From: Pseudanabaena sp. FACHB-2040
GTDB taxonomy: Bacteria > Cyanobacteriota > Cyanobacteriia > Phormidesmidales > Phormidesmidaceae
Length of the DNA: 64,000 nucleotides
Assembly (NCBI RefSeq): GCF_014696715.1
Contig: NZ_JACJQO010000008.1
Coordinates: forward strand, 62,001-126,000
Direction of reading: 5' to 3'
Every line of letters begins with the position of its first letter. The first letter of the stretch is position 1. The position numbers and the translations under genes were made by a program. Shown here piece after piece: positions 16,921-25,934 of the stretch. Below the pieces are notes generated by a model, which made no database searches, was not told the origin of the DNA, and saw only the letters and a list, made by a program, of their open reading frames with translations.

Positions 16921-18702
16921 TCAAGCGGACTGTAAAAAAGTAGCTGCCTCCACAGCAGTAGTAAAAATAGTGCTGCCCACCTGAAATTGCTCCATATTTA
17001 GAATGGTTTGGCTCCAGCCCACTGTCTTATCCATCACTTGTGCAGTGCCAGTAATCTGCAAACCGTTACCGCTTTGAGCTGCAATGGTCATGGTGGCGGC
17101 ATCAAAGAAATCTAGGAAGATCAAGTCTTTGCCCGCGCCACCGTCTACAGTGCCGCTGCCCCTGCCAGTTTTGAAGACATCGTTGCCGTTGCCTCCATAG
17201 ATCAGCGCATCATCAAGGGCCGCAGTGGTGCCGCTGATACTAATCACATCATTACCATCGCCGCCGTGGACCGTTGATTGGGACGCTCCATAACCTGTCA
17301 CACGGCCACTCTTAGCCTGACCCGAAATCGTAATTAGGTCATTCCCTTGGCCGCCGTCCACTTGAGACTGTCTCAGCCCAAAGGCCGAGCCGGGACTGGA
17401 GCCGTCTGAACCTGCAATCGCAGTAATGTTAATAACATCTTTACCATCACCGCCCCGCACTGCTGACTGATACACGCCAGTACTGCCAACCCCAATGGCC
17501 CCATACGCAGAGCTAGAGATGGTAATGCTATCGTTGCCTTCACCCGTATCGATCGTTCCTTGGAAGAGGCCGGTGCCTCCTCCTCCGTCACCACCACTAC
17601 CAATTGCAGAAATAGTGACCTGGTCGTTACCGCTACCGCCATATATAGAGCCGCCATAAACTCCGGTACTACCGGCTCCCTTGGTCCCATACGCAGAGCT
17701 AGAGATGGTAATGCTATCGTTGCCTTCACCCGTATCGATCGTTCCTTGGGAGAGGCCGGTGCTTGATCCTCCGTAACCACCACTGCCAACGGCAGAAATA
17801 GTGACCTGGTCGTTGCCACTACCGCCATATATAGAGCCGCCATCAACTCCAGTACCACTGGCTCCCTTGCCACCGCCGGAGGCAGCAATGTCAATAACAT
17901 CGTTACCGCTGCCACCGCTGATAGTCCCCCCACGCAGGCCAACGCTGCTGCCGCCATAAGCACCAGCTTTTGCTACTATGGAAATAGTGTCGTTACCCCG
18001 GCCTCCCTCAATAAAGGCTTCAGAGACCCCTACGCTGGAGGCAGAGTAGAGGCCAGTGTTGATGCTCTCAATAGCAAAGGTATCATTACCATTGCCGCCA
18101 CTGACCAGGCCTCCATAAACCCCATAGACTTGGCCTATTACGCTGCCATTACCAGTGCTTTTAACGGTGATAGTATCGTTGCCATCTTCTCCAAAGATTG
18201 CAGCCTCGTAGGTTCCGTAACTTTCGGGCTGCCACCCGCTCGTCACGCTGGTAATTTCTATAGTGTCTTTGCCGTTACCGCCAAAAACCGAGGCTTGGTA
18301 AAGCCCATAGCTTTTAGGCGGGATGGCGCTGCTTGATACAGTAGAATATGCAGCACCAAGAATGGAAAACTTATCGTCTCCTGATCCGCCCCGAAGGGAG
18401 GCCCAGCGTGCCCCATAGGCAAGGACTGGCTTTGTTCCAGTAGCGCTAGCTTTAACCGTAAACACGTCGTTGCCAGAACCCGCGTCTAGCGAACTGGACT
18501 TTATGCCATCGGCCTCAGCGCTACCCTCGCTAGAAACTACAGTGGTCGTGCCTTTGATGGTGTCATTACCGCCAAAGGTAGCAACCGAGGCATTGACAAT
18601 TGCTGCCCCAGCCAGGTCTGTTGCGCCAGAGAGCTCAACTGTGCCTGAGAACGAATCTGCACGAGGAGTTCCCGCTTGATTTCCTGTTAACTGACTCATC
18701 AT
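16921..18702 (-). CDS. RTX-like calcium-binding beta-roll repeat protein
   Basis: Start ATG 18700-18702 is preferred because AAGGGGA lies about eight bases upstream, and the 11 residues of a longer reading are not typical. The 593-residue protein has no signal peptide. It consists of about a dozen repeats, each with a G-G-x-G-N-D calcium-binding turn (GGSGNDVIDI, GGNGNDTFAI, GEGNDSITI) separated by Ser/Gly/Tyr-rich strands of 25-30 residues. That spacing is longer than the nine-residue period of classical RTX. The C-terminus ends AATFLQSA, resembling the tails of the RTX phosphoesterases nearby. It is probably a type I-secreted or surface protein; function unknown. Confidence 0.75.
   Translation of the reverse strand: MMSQLTGNQAGTPRADSFSGTVELSGATDLAGAAIVNASVATFGGNDTIKGTTTVVSSEGSAEADGIKSSSLDAGSGNDVFTVKASATGTKPVLAYGARWASLRGGSGDDKFSILGAAYSTVSSSAIPPKSYGLYQASVFGGNGKDTIEITSVTSGWQPESYGTYEAAIFGEDGNDTITVKSTGNGSVIGQVYGVYGGLVSGGNGNDTFAIESINTGLYSASSVGVSEAFIEGGRGNDTISIVAKAGAYGGSSVGLRGGTISGGSGNDVIDIAASGGGKGASGTGVDGGSIYGGSGNDQVTISAVGSGGYGGSSTGLSQGTIDTGEGNDSITISSSAYGTKGAGSTGVYGGSIYGGSGNDQVTISAIGSGGDGGGGTGLFQGTIDTGEGNDSITISSSAYGAIGVGSTGVYQSAVRGGDGKDVINITAIAGSDGSSPGSAFGLRQSQVDGGQGNDLITISGQAKSGRVTGYGASQSTVHGGDGNDVISISGTTAALDDALIYGGNGNDVFKTGRGSGTVDGGAGKDLIFLDFFDAATMTIAAQSGNGLQITGTAQVMDKTVGWSQTILNMEQFQVGSTIFTTAVEAATFLQSA
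17501..17830. repeat. 186-bp internal tandem duplication in the beta-roll gene
   Basis: A block starting CCATACGCAGAGCTAGAGAT at 17501 recurs almost unchanged at 17687, exactly 186 bases (62 codons) away. A companion block beginning ATAGTGACCTGGTCGTT recurs with the same period. Both copies stay in frame and encode TISSSAYG...TGVYGGSIYGGSGN-type units, which indicates recent unequal recombination within the gene. Confidence 0.8.
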
Positions 18703-19310
18703 TAAAGTCCCCTTCCCAAAAATGAGTAGAACCACTTAAGTTCTGTGTTCTACTAATAACGCTATGCCTCGGGAATTACGGCATTTGTTGCAATCGAAAC
18801 ACAAAATTTTATCTCCGTTACAAGTGTTCCAAACTACAAAATTTACCCTCGGTTTCTAATGCCCAGACTTGACCTTATACTCAGGTTTTTTAGGCAAAAA
18901 TAGCCAATTTTCAGGGCATATTCAGGCCCCTTTTATAGACATAGATGACTTTGGTTGACTCTAATTTATCTCCCGTAGGATATTGACAGATCCTTGGGCT
19001 CCCTATTTTTTTGCTAGCTGAAAGAGATGCGATCGCATTACGCACCCAGTTCGCCCCTGCCCATAAAGTTGCTCGCACAGGCACGGTCGGTAGATACCGC
19101 AGGCTAGAGGGTATTTCTGCGTTTAAGGCAGTTTCCATACCCTTACCTCACATCAGTCTGATTGGTTACTGAGTTGAGTAATTACAACAATTTATCCACC
19201 GCCTACAAGGATAGAAACGGTTACAGGTTCTAACTTCAGGGGGGTATGCCAGCGCTGCCTTTCCGCTTAACCTCGGCCTGTATCATCTGTTTTAGAGGAC
19301 AGACCGCGCT
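18703..19310. other. long intergenic region upstream of two divergent genes
   Basis: This AT-rich stretch lies between the divergent beta-roll gene and the membrane hydrolase, so it should hold both promoters. I found no clear operator. The only candidate gene is the 75-codon ORF listed separately. Confidence 0.4.
18911..19138 (-). CDS. possible small protein, unrecognised
   Basis: A 75-codon ORF begins at ATG 19136-19138 with GAGGTAAGGG just upstream, which could serve as a ribosome-binding site. It contains a HIP1-like GCGATCGC. The basic product (YLPTVPVRATLWAGANWVRN) shows no signal peptide, membrane segment or motif I know. It may be real or chance. Confidence 0.25.
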   Translation of the reverse strand: METALNAEIPSSLRYLPTVPVRATLWAGANWVRNAIASLSASKKIGSPRICQYPTGDKLESTKVIYVYKRGLNMP

Positions 19311-20426
19311 ATGCTCATGCCTCTTGATTTCCTCTTGCGTTGGCTAACGAGCCTGCTGACAATCGCCCTTCTAGGAGGCGGAGGATACATTCTTTATCAG
19401 TGGTATGAAGGCGAATTAGTCAGCGATCGTTGGTTGATTCTGAGTGTAGTCATGTTGCTCTGGTCCTTTTTGGGATTTCTTCCCATTCTGCTGTTTCGCC
19501 GTCCCGGTCGAGATGAACCCAAACCCATCCGCAGCGATCGAGTGCAGCAGATTGCCCGACCTGATGGCAGCGAAATCTGGGTTGAGTTTTACGGTCCTGA
19601 TCAGGCTCCCACAATCATCCTGACGCATGGCTGGGGACCCGATAGTCTGGTTTGGTATTACGCCAAAAAGCAACTGAGCGATCAGTTTCGCCTGATCGTA
19701 TGGGATTTACCGGGTCTGGGCAAATCCAAAAAGCCCAAAAACCGCGACTATTCCCTAGAAAAATATGCCCGTGACCTGGAAGCCGTTCTTGATTTGGCAG
19801 GCGATCAGCCAGTCGTGTTGCTGGGACATAGTATGGGAGGCATGATCCTCCTAACGTTCTGCCGCCTTTTTCCAGAGCATTTACGACGACGAGTGGCGGG
19901 GTTAATTGTCGTCGATTCAACCTATACCAATCCCCTAAGAACAACCATCCTCAGCAACTTGTTGCTGGCATTGCAGAAACCTGTACTGGAACCGTTGCTC
20001 TATCTGTCGATCGCCCTTTCACCCTTGCTCTGGCTCACAACTTGGTTGAGTTACTTGAGCGGGTTCCCGTTACTCACCACTGAGATTTCTGGATTTACAG
20101 GCAGAGAAACCCGAGGACAGCTTAATTTCTCTACGTTGATTGGGCTAAAAGCATCTCCTGGCATCTTGGCACGAGGGACGCTGGCAATGCTGAGATTCCA
20201 TGAAGCGGAGACATTACCTCAAATCCCCGTTCCCACATTGGTTGTGGTCGGAAAATCTGATATTGCTACCCGACCTTTTGCCAACCAGCACATCAGTCAG
20301 GAAGTGCCGCAAGCAGAACTCGCCGTATTGTCCCCTGCTGGACACATGGGGCTGATGGAGCGCAATCAGCAGTTTGCAGAAGTGGTTCGGGTATTCAGTG
20401 CAGATTGTCTAGGGCTGAAAAGGTGA
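19311..20426 (+). CDS. membrane-anchored alpha/beta hydrolase
   Basis: The 371-residue protein starts with two predicted membrane spans (residues about 10-30 and 41-62), placing the catalytic domain at a membrane surface. The domain has TIILTHGWGPDSLVW for the oxyanion region, nucleophile Ser174 in LLGHSMGGMIL, an acid candidate in VVVGKSDIATRP and the catalytic His in SPAGHMGLMER. A full triad is therefore visible. The substrate cannot be predicted; lipid or ester hydrolysis is plausible. ATG 19311 and ATG 19317 are both possible starts. The gene appears monocistronic. Confidence 0.85.
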   Translation: MLMPLDFLLRWLTSLLTIALLGGGGYILYQWYEGELVSDRWLILSVVMLLWSFLGFLPILLFRRPGRDEPKPIRSDRVQQIARPDGSEIWVEFYGPDQAPTIILTHGWGPDSLVWYYAKKQLSDQFRLIVWDLPGLGKSKKPKNRDYSLEKYARDLEAVLDLAGDQPVVLLGHSMGGMILLTFCRLFPEHLRRRVAGLIVVDSTYTNPLRTTILSNLLLALQKPVLEPLLYLSIALSPLLWLTTWLSYLSGFPLLTTEISGFTGRETRGQLNFSTLIGLKASPGILARGTLAMLRFHEAETLPQIPVPTLVVVGKSDIATRPFANQHISQEVPQAELAVLSPAGHMGLMERNQQFAEVVRVFSADCLGLKR

Positions 20427-21208
20427 GTTTTTCTGTAAGTTCTCAGAAAAATGCAAGCTTCCATTCGAGCAAAACCCTCAAAGCTTTGTCTTGAATGCGA
20501 ATCTGCAAGAGTTCGCTCAGCAGGCGAACACATCTATGTTCTGCATAAAGAGAGCAAGATAAGCTCCATTGGAGGCTATCAATTGATTGAACAACTGTGA
20601 GAACAGCTGAAACAAAGCAAGAAAGGCTTGGGCATTTGCATTTAAGTTACTCCCCACATCAAAGCTGCTGTGTCTGGTACTAAGGCTTGATGATAGGCCT
20701 ACTACGTTTTTTCTTTTTGGCAGTTCCAAATTAAAGGACAAGAGTTGTCGAGATGCAGAGCTTTTAATTCAGAGCATGAGAGCGCTTGAAGGTACTGCGA
20801 AAATACGTCCTAATTGTTTCGGTGGTAAAGATGGACTGTCTAGCGGCAGGAAAACTGCGGTTAGCTTATTCTGATTTTCATCTCTTTGGATAGATATTGG
20901 TGACCTTTACGTATTCTTAACGATGTAGTGGGGGTATTTCTTAACTTAAGAGATTAATCCTGATTACGTGTTCGTCGCTCACCTAACGAATCATTCACTT
21001 CCAGCACGTCTCTTCTAAAAATTTGCGCACTCCTAATTGAATGACTGAACACCTACGCTTAGTCATTCCAACTGTAAATTCCTTAGCGAGTTCACAGCGG
21101 CTTTGCTGTGCTTCAGATTTAGGAGGCGTGCTGACAGGCAGAAACGACCAATGGCTTTGATGACTGCTCATCCGACAACTATCACCGCTTAATTCATCGG
21201 TAACTGTT
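20427..21208. other. intergenic region upstream of the alkaline phosphatase gene
   Basis: No convincing gene is present. A 49-codon plus-strand ORF at 20451-20600 and a 74-codon minus-strand ORF at 20517-20741 have no recognisable features. TTAAC-type octamers occur at 20916 and 20940 but are 24 bases apart, not the 11-base period of a Pho box. CACAGC/GCTGTG (21093-21110) could form a small hairpin. Confidence 0.4.
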
Positions 21209-24200
21209 ATGTCAAACCACGCCACGCCAGGTAATACGTCAGACAACAGCGCCACACAAAACAACAGCGTCATTTTTATTCACCCTGATGGCACAACGCC
21301 GTCTCATTACGCTCTGGCTCGTTACGAGACGGCAGGGCCGGACGGCCGCATCAATTGGGACAGAATGAAGAGTGCTGGCTCCTACTTGTCGCATATTAAA
21401 GACCAGCTCACAGCAACCTCAAACGCAGGAGCAGTGGTTCATGCTTATGGGACAAAACCGCAGGCAGATTCCTATGGACTAGATGAAGAAGGCAACCCAA
21501 TTGTCTCCCTTTCGGCACAACAGGGCTTGACCGATGAGGGAAAGACCATCATGGAAGAGGCGATCGCCGCAGGCAAAGCGACCGCTGTGATTAACTCGGG
21601 TTTTATTGCTGAACCTGGTACGGGCGTGTTTCTCGCTGATGTAGCAAATCGCGGTGAAACGGAAGAAATTACCGCAGAAATTGTTGAATCTGGTGTCGAC
21701 ATTATCCTGGGCGGTGGCGAAACTGATTATTTGCCCGAAGGCACCATCGGCTTTTTTGGCGAAGAGGGTACCCGCAGCGACGGGCGCAACTTGATCGAGG
21801 AAGCTCAAGAGATGGGCTACACCGTGGTCTATACTCGTGAGCAATTGCAGAGTCTGCCCGAGGGCACCAGCAAGGTATTGGGTATCTTTGCGGCGGAAGA
21901 CACCTACAACGACACCACCGAGGAAGCTAACGCTGCTGAGCGGTTAGAGAACTACGGGCAACCGGGGAATCTCAACCCGCCCACTGTCGCTGAAATGCTG
22001 GCAGCCGCCCTGCCTATTCTCAATCAAGACCCAGACGGATTCTTTGTTGTGCTGGAAGAAGAGGGCACAGATAACTTCGGCAACAACAACAATGGTCGGG
22101 GTGTCTTGGAAGCCGCTATCCGGGCAGATAAAGCGATCGGTGTTGCTCAAGATTTCATTGACAATGAACGGCCAAACACTCTTTTAATTACCACTGCAGA
22201 CAGTAATGCTGGTGGATTGCAAGCCATCGAGGTGGATGTGAGAGCGGGCGGCACTGTGGGCACCACTCCTGTTAACCCCACTCTGCCCAATCGCTCTGAT
22301 GCGGTTCAAGTGCCCCTCGACGGTGAGGATGGCCGCACGACCGAACCTTTTATTACAGGTCCTGACGAGAACGGCTATCGCTTTCCTTACGGCATCGGCT
22401 ACGCGGGGCTGCCTGACTTTGGCTCTGACGTGGTCAGCAAAACCTACGGTTTGAACGCGGACTTGTTGCCTAGCACCCACGACAACACCGAGATTTATCG
22501 GCTGATGTATCAAACGCTGTTTGATGAGGTGCTCCCGTCTCCGATTCCGGTTCCAGAAATCACTCCTGCGACTCCTGCCACCAAGGACACAGGCAACGTC
22601 ATCTTCATTCACCCGGATGGCACTACCCCCGCTTACTTTACCCTTGCCCGCTTAGAGAAAGTAGGTCCGGATGGTCGTCTCAATTGGGACATGATGTCTG
22701 ATGCGGGCGTTTATATCAACAGCCTCGAAGACCAGATCACTGCCACCTCCAATGCCGGGGCAGTAGTTCACGCGATGGGCACCAAACCCCAAGCTGATTC
22801 CTATGGCTTGGATGAAAATGGTGAACCTGTAATTTCACGCTCTGGGAAGCAGGGCCTCACCATTATGGAAGAGGCAATCGCCGCTGGTAAGGCGACCGCT
22901 GTGATCAACTCTGGCTTTATTGCAGAACCCGGTACGGGCGTGTTTCTTGCTGACGTTGAAAATCGCGGCCAGACAGAAGCGATTACGGCTGAAATTCTGG
23001 AATCTGGGGTTGACATTATTTTAGGCGGTGGCGAAACCGACTACTTGCCTGAAGGCACCACAGGCTTCTTTGGCGAAGAGGGTACCCGCACCGATGGACG
23101 CAACCTGATCGAAGAAGCCCAGGAGATGGGCTACACAGTTGTCTACACCCGTGAGCAGTTGCAAGACCTGCCTGAGGGTGCCACCAAGGTCTTAGGTATC
23201 TTTGCAGCGGAAGACACCTACAACGACACCACAGAAGAAGCCAACGCCGAAGCAGGGCTGGACAACTACGGACAGCCGGGCAACGAAAACCCGCCCACTG
23301 TGGCTGAAATGCTGGCAGCTGCCCTGCCTATTCTCAATCAAGACCCAGATGGCTTTATGGTGGTGCTGGAAGAGGAAGGCACCGATAACTTCGGCAACAA
23401 CAACAATGGTCGGGGACTGATCGAGGCCACCCAGCGGGCAGATGATGCGATTGGGGTAGCAATGGGCTTCATCAATAATGAAGACCCCAATACGCTGCTG
23501 GTCACGTCTGCCGACAGCAATGCGGGCGGACCTCAGGTGTATGACGTTGACGAGGCGGATGAACCTGTTGGCTTCGTTGAAACAAACCCCACCCTACCCA
23601 ATCGCTCTGATGCCATTGACGTGCCCCTTGATGGACAGGAGGGACGCAACACCGAACCCTTTGTTGCGGCAGCTGCTGCCAACGGCAATGAGTATCCCTT
23701 TGGGATTGCCTATGCCACGCTGAACGATGTACCCGACGGCGTATTGACCAAAACCTACGGTCTAAACGCGGGAGATTTGCCCAGCTCCCACGAAAATACC
23801 TACATCTATGAGCTGATGTACCGGACGTTGTTTGGTCAAAACGCGCTGCCCACGCTCATTGAAGGCACCCCACAGGCAGAAACGCTGCTGGGGGGTCCCG
23901 ATCGCGACTTGATTCGAGGCAATGAGGGTGATGACACGATTGCAGGCTCGGTTAACGATGACTTTCTCTATGGTGAGGAAGGCGATGACTTGATTCGAGG
24001 TGACTTAAACACAGTTCAGGCAGGCGGTAATGCCGGTGGCGATGATTTCATCAGCGGCGGCCTTGGCAATGATAGTCTCTATGGCCAGGGCGGTGATGAT
24101 CAGATTTATGGCGGCGAAGGCGATGACTTGCTCTTTGGTGACGCAGGTGATGACTTGCTCTTTGGTGGGCCGGGTCAGGATCTCCTATTTGGTGGAGAGG

Positions 24201-24442
24201 GTCGCGATCGCTTTGCCCTCGCATCTGGTGAGGATGGCGATGTCGATATGTTTAGCGACTTCCGAATTGGTGAAGACTTTATTGTCATGATGGAGGGAGT
24301 GGGATTTGAGCAACTTGCCTTCTCCCAAAGCGGCGGCAGCACCGTCATCAGCGCCAATGACCGCATGTTAGCAATGGTTCGCGGTATCAACAGCGATGAT
24401 TTGATTGTTGCGGCAGAGAGTACGTTCGTCTCAATGGCATAG
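21209..24442 (+). CDS. tandem double-domain alkaline phosphatase with RTX tail
   Basis: The 1,077-residue protein has no N-terminal signal peptide. Two PhoA-superfamily (pfam00245-type) domains occupy about residues 20-440 and 462-878 and are nearly the same sequence. Each opens VIFIHPDGTTP with a metal-ligand Asp (27, 470), has a predicted nucleophile Ser in TATSNAGAVVHA (71, 514), and contains EEEGTDNFGN, TADSNAGG or SADSNAGG, and a distal H-D/E-N-T. Compared with E. coli PhoA, Asp327 and Asp369 are matched, His412 probably is, but His331 is Asn and His370 is Ser. Residues 890-1000 are G-D-D-x-L-x-G-G RTX repeats. It likely cleaves phosphomonoesters outside the cell after type I secretion. 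Confidence 0.9.
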   Translation: MSNHATPGNTSDNSATQNNSVIFIHPDGTTPSHYALARYETAGPDGRINWDRMKSAGSYLSHIKDQLTATSNAGAVVHAYGTKPQADSYGLDEEGNPIVSLSAQQGLTDEGKTIMEEAIAAGKATAVINSGFIAEPGTGVFLADVANRGETEEITAEIVESGVDIILGGGETDYLPEGTIGFFGEEGTRSDGRNLIEEAQEMGYTVVYTREQLQSLPEGTSKVLGIFAAEDTYNDTTEEANAAERLENYGQPGNLNPPTVAEMLAAALPILNQDPDGFFVVLEEEGTDNFGNNNNGRGVLEAAIRADKAIGVAQDFIDNERPNTLLITTADSNAGGLQAIEVDVRAGGTVGTTPVNPTLPNRSDAVQVPLDGEDGRTTEPFITGPDENGYRFPYGIGYAGLPDFGSDVVSKTYGLNADLLPSTHDNTEIYRLMYQTLFDEVLPSPIPVPEITPATPATKDTGNVIFIHPDGTTPAYFTLARLEKVGPDGRLNWDMMSDAGVYINSLEDQITATSNAGAVVHAMGTKPQADSYGLDENGEPVISRSGKQGLTIMEEAIAAGKATAVINSGFIAEPGTGVFLADVENRGQTEAITAEILESGVDIILGGGETDYLPEGTTGFFGEEGTRTDGRNLIEEAQEMGYTVVYTREQLQDLPEGATKVLGIFAAEDTYNDTTEEANAEAGLDNYGQPGNENPPTVAEMLAAALPILNQDPDGFMVVLEEEGTDNFGNNNNGRGLIEATQRADDAIGVAMGFINNEDPNTLLVTSADSNAGGPQVYDVDEADEPVGFVETNPTLPNRSDAIDVPLDGQEGRNTEPFVAAAAANGNEYPFGIAYATLNDVPDGVLTKTYGLNAGDLPSSHENTYIYELMYRTLFGQNALPTLIEGTPQAETLLGGPDRDLIRGNEGDDTIAGSVNDDFLYGEEGDDLIRGDLNTVQAGGNAGGDDFISGGLGNDSLYGQGGDDQIYGGEGDDLLFGDAGDDLLFGGPGQDLLFGGEGRDRFALASGEDGDVDMFSDFRIGEDFIVMMEGVGFEQLAFSQSGGSTVISANDRMLAMVRGINSDDLIVAAESTFVSMA

Positions 24443-24470
24443 CAATCAGTAGCTGCGATCTCAAAATCTT

Positions 24471-24498
24471 GGTGGTTGCATTAAAGCATGCAACCACC
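24471..24498 (+). terminator. hairpin after the double alkaline phosphatase gene
   Basis: GGTGGTTGCAT at 24471-24481 pairs perfectly with ATGCAACCACC at 24488-24498 across a six-base loop, 29 bases after the stop, and a T-rich stretch (TTACTTTTTC) follows. This fits an intrinsic terminator. Confidence 0.75.
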
Positions 24499-24637
24499 TT
24501 ACTTTTTCAATGCCAGGTAAGGCTTTCATACCAGCCGCATCTCTTGAGGGGAGGGGTTCCATCGTCTAGCCTTCAGATCGTCTGTCTCTCTACCAAAACA
24601 CCTTTCAGGCTTGAGAACTTCACGCATGTGCTCCTTA

Positions 24638-25126
24638 TTACGAGCCTGAATCTTTAGCGACAGCGGTTTCAGCATATTCGTACTGATCTCGGTGACGCTC
24701 GCTCAGCCGCATATACTCTGGGTCAGTCTTAGCCAATTGCCACTGCTCATAGAAAATCTGGGCAGATTGGGCTTTGATCGGATCTTCTTCGCGGGGCAGA
24801 ACCATTTTGGAGCCTGCTGCATATTTGCGTCCTGACTTGTGATTGGCGTAACGACGAGCGCGCGTGTAACCCATCTGCAAAAACTTTCGGGCCATGTCCA
24901 TCCCTACAAAATCGCCTTCCGTCTTGTATTGAAGGAACAGGCTATAGATTTTGTTAGCAGAGTGACGGGCAATTTCTGGGGTCTTGAATCTCCAGTAGGG
25001 CAAAATCTCACTCTTGTAGGGTTCAACCAGCAAAACGCCTTGTTCGCCCCGACCAATTCGATACAGTTCTGGATGCTGTCGAAAGTCGATCGCCTTGAAA
25101 TCGAGTGAGTAATCAAATTCCTTCAT
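24638..25126 (-). CDS. DUF4385 family protein
   Basis: The 162-residue protein begins FDYSLDFKAIDFRQHPELYR and continues GRGEQGVLLVEPYKSEILPY, then GDFVGMDMARKFLQMGYTRA and RRYANHKSGRKY. I recall these as the conserved blocks of DUF4385, found in cyanobacteria and some other bacteria. Function is unknown. It is basic, lacks a signal peptide and is probably cytoplasmic. It is convergent with the alkaline phosphatase gene and interrupts the row of secreted phosphoesterases on the opposite strand. Confidence 0.85.
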   Translation of the reverse strand: MKEFDYSLDFKAIDFRQHPELYRIGRGEQGVLLVEPYKSEILPYWRFKTPEIARHSANKIYSLFLQYKTEGDFVGMDMARKFLQMGYTRARRYANHKSGRKYAAGSKMVLPREEDPIKAQSAQIFYEQWQLAKTDPEYMRLSERHRDQYEYAETAVAKDSGS

Positions 25127-25934
25127 CTACAAAAGCTTGGCTAAACCTGAGACTACCAATTTTGCTCTAGTTCCTTATCTTGACCGAATCCATTGCCGCT
25201 GGAATCGCCCTACTGACATAGCGCACTTCGGTAGAGCCCTGAAGGTAATGAGAGATTTTGTCGGTGTGGTAATAGGGAGATGGCAATTGCTCAAGCGACA
25301 CAGATGGTCCACCAAACTGTTCTAGGTCACACCACTAGAGAGGTTTACCGGGGCAGTAACAAGGGCGATTGAGACATACTGCGCAGTGCCCAAGATGCGA
25401 GTTCAGAGCTTGTGAAGGGCTCGAAGAGGCCACCTAGCATAGGGATACCTGGGAGCGAACTGATCAAGCAAACGAAATCTGCATGTTTCTCGGGGTTTAG
25501 GCTTTGCGATCGCACGTCCAATAATCCTCATCTTCAGCATTGACTGGTGCTTTCGCTATACCCACATAGCTGCCCAACTAGAGAACCCGGAGCCCCCTGG
25601 CAAGTCTCAGGTAAAGCAACGCTTGCTGTTGGGGCTGCTGACCAACTTTATAGTGCGAATTGCAACGAAAAAGCTTCCATAAGATTTGGATAACCAAATC
25701 TTTAACTGGGGCTGATACCTTGCCTCCTTGGGTGAAAGCACCAAGTTGCCTGTGTAACGCAGGCAGCACAGAGCCTTGTGGCTTTTTGCAACTGCACTGT
25801 GAAGCGATGTTTTCTGAAGAGGGCCAGACCTTGCTTGGGTTGAGCCAGATAGCAGGAACTCTTCTTCACCCCTGGCTTCGAGCTTGGTGCAGGCTGCAAG
25901 TGGCCTTCCTTACTAACCCCAGTGAGAGTCCCCT
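25127..25934. other. intergenic region upstream of the four-domain phosphoesterase gene
   Basis: I find no supported gene in these 800 bases. Short ORFs on both strands lack recognisable motifs. A stretch near 25578-25700 on the minus strand has a mildly protein-like reading (QQALLYLRLARGLRVL) but no start or family; it may be a relic. No tandem TTAAC-type Pho box was seen. Confidence 0.4.

Noticed and set aside
17501-17830. Regularly spaced near-identical repeats resembling a CRISPR array
   Set aside because: The units are 186 bp, in frame and encode beta-roll repeats; no short palindromic repeat with unique spacers.
17373-17963. Long overlapping open frame on the same strand as the beta-roll gene
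   Set aside because: It is a shifted frame kept open by the repetitive codons; its product is low-complexity without motifs.
20451-20600. 49-codon ORF after the membrane hydrolase
   Set aside because: No recognisable domain and no convincing ribosome-binding site.
20916-20947. TTAAC-type octamers as a Pho box for the double alkaline phosphatase
   Set aside because: Spacing of 24 bases does not fit the 11-base period and no third octamer is present.
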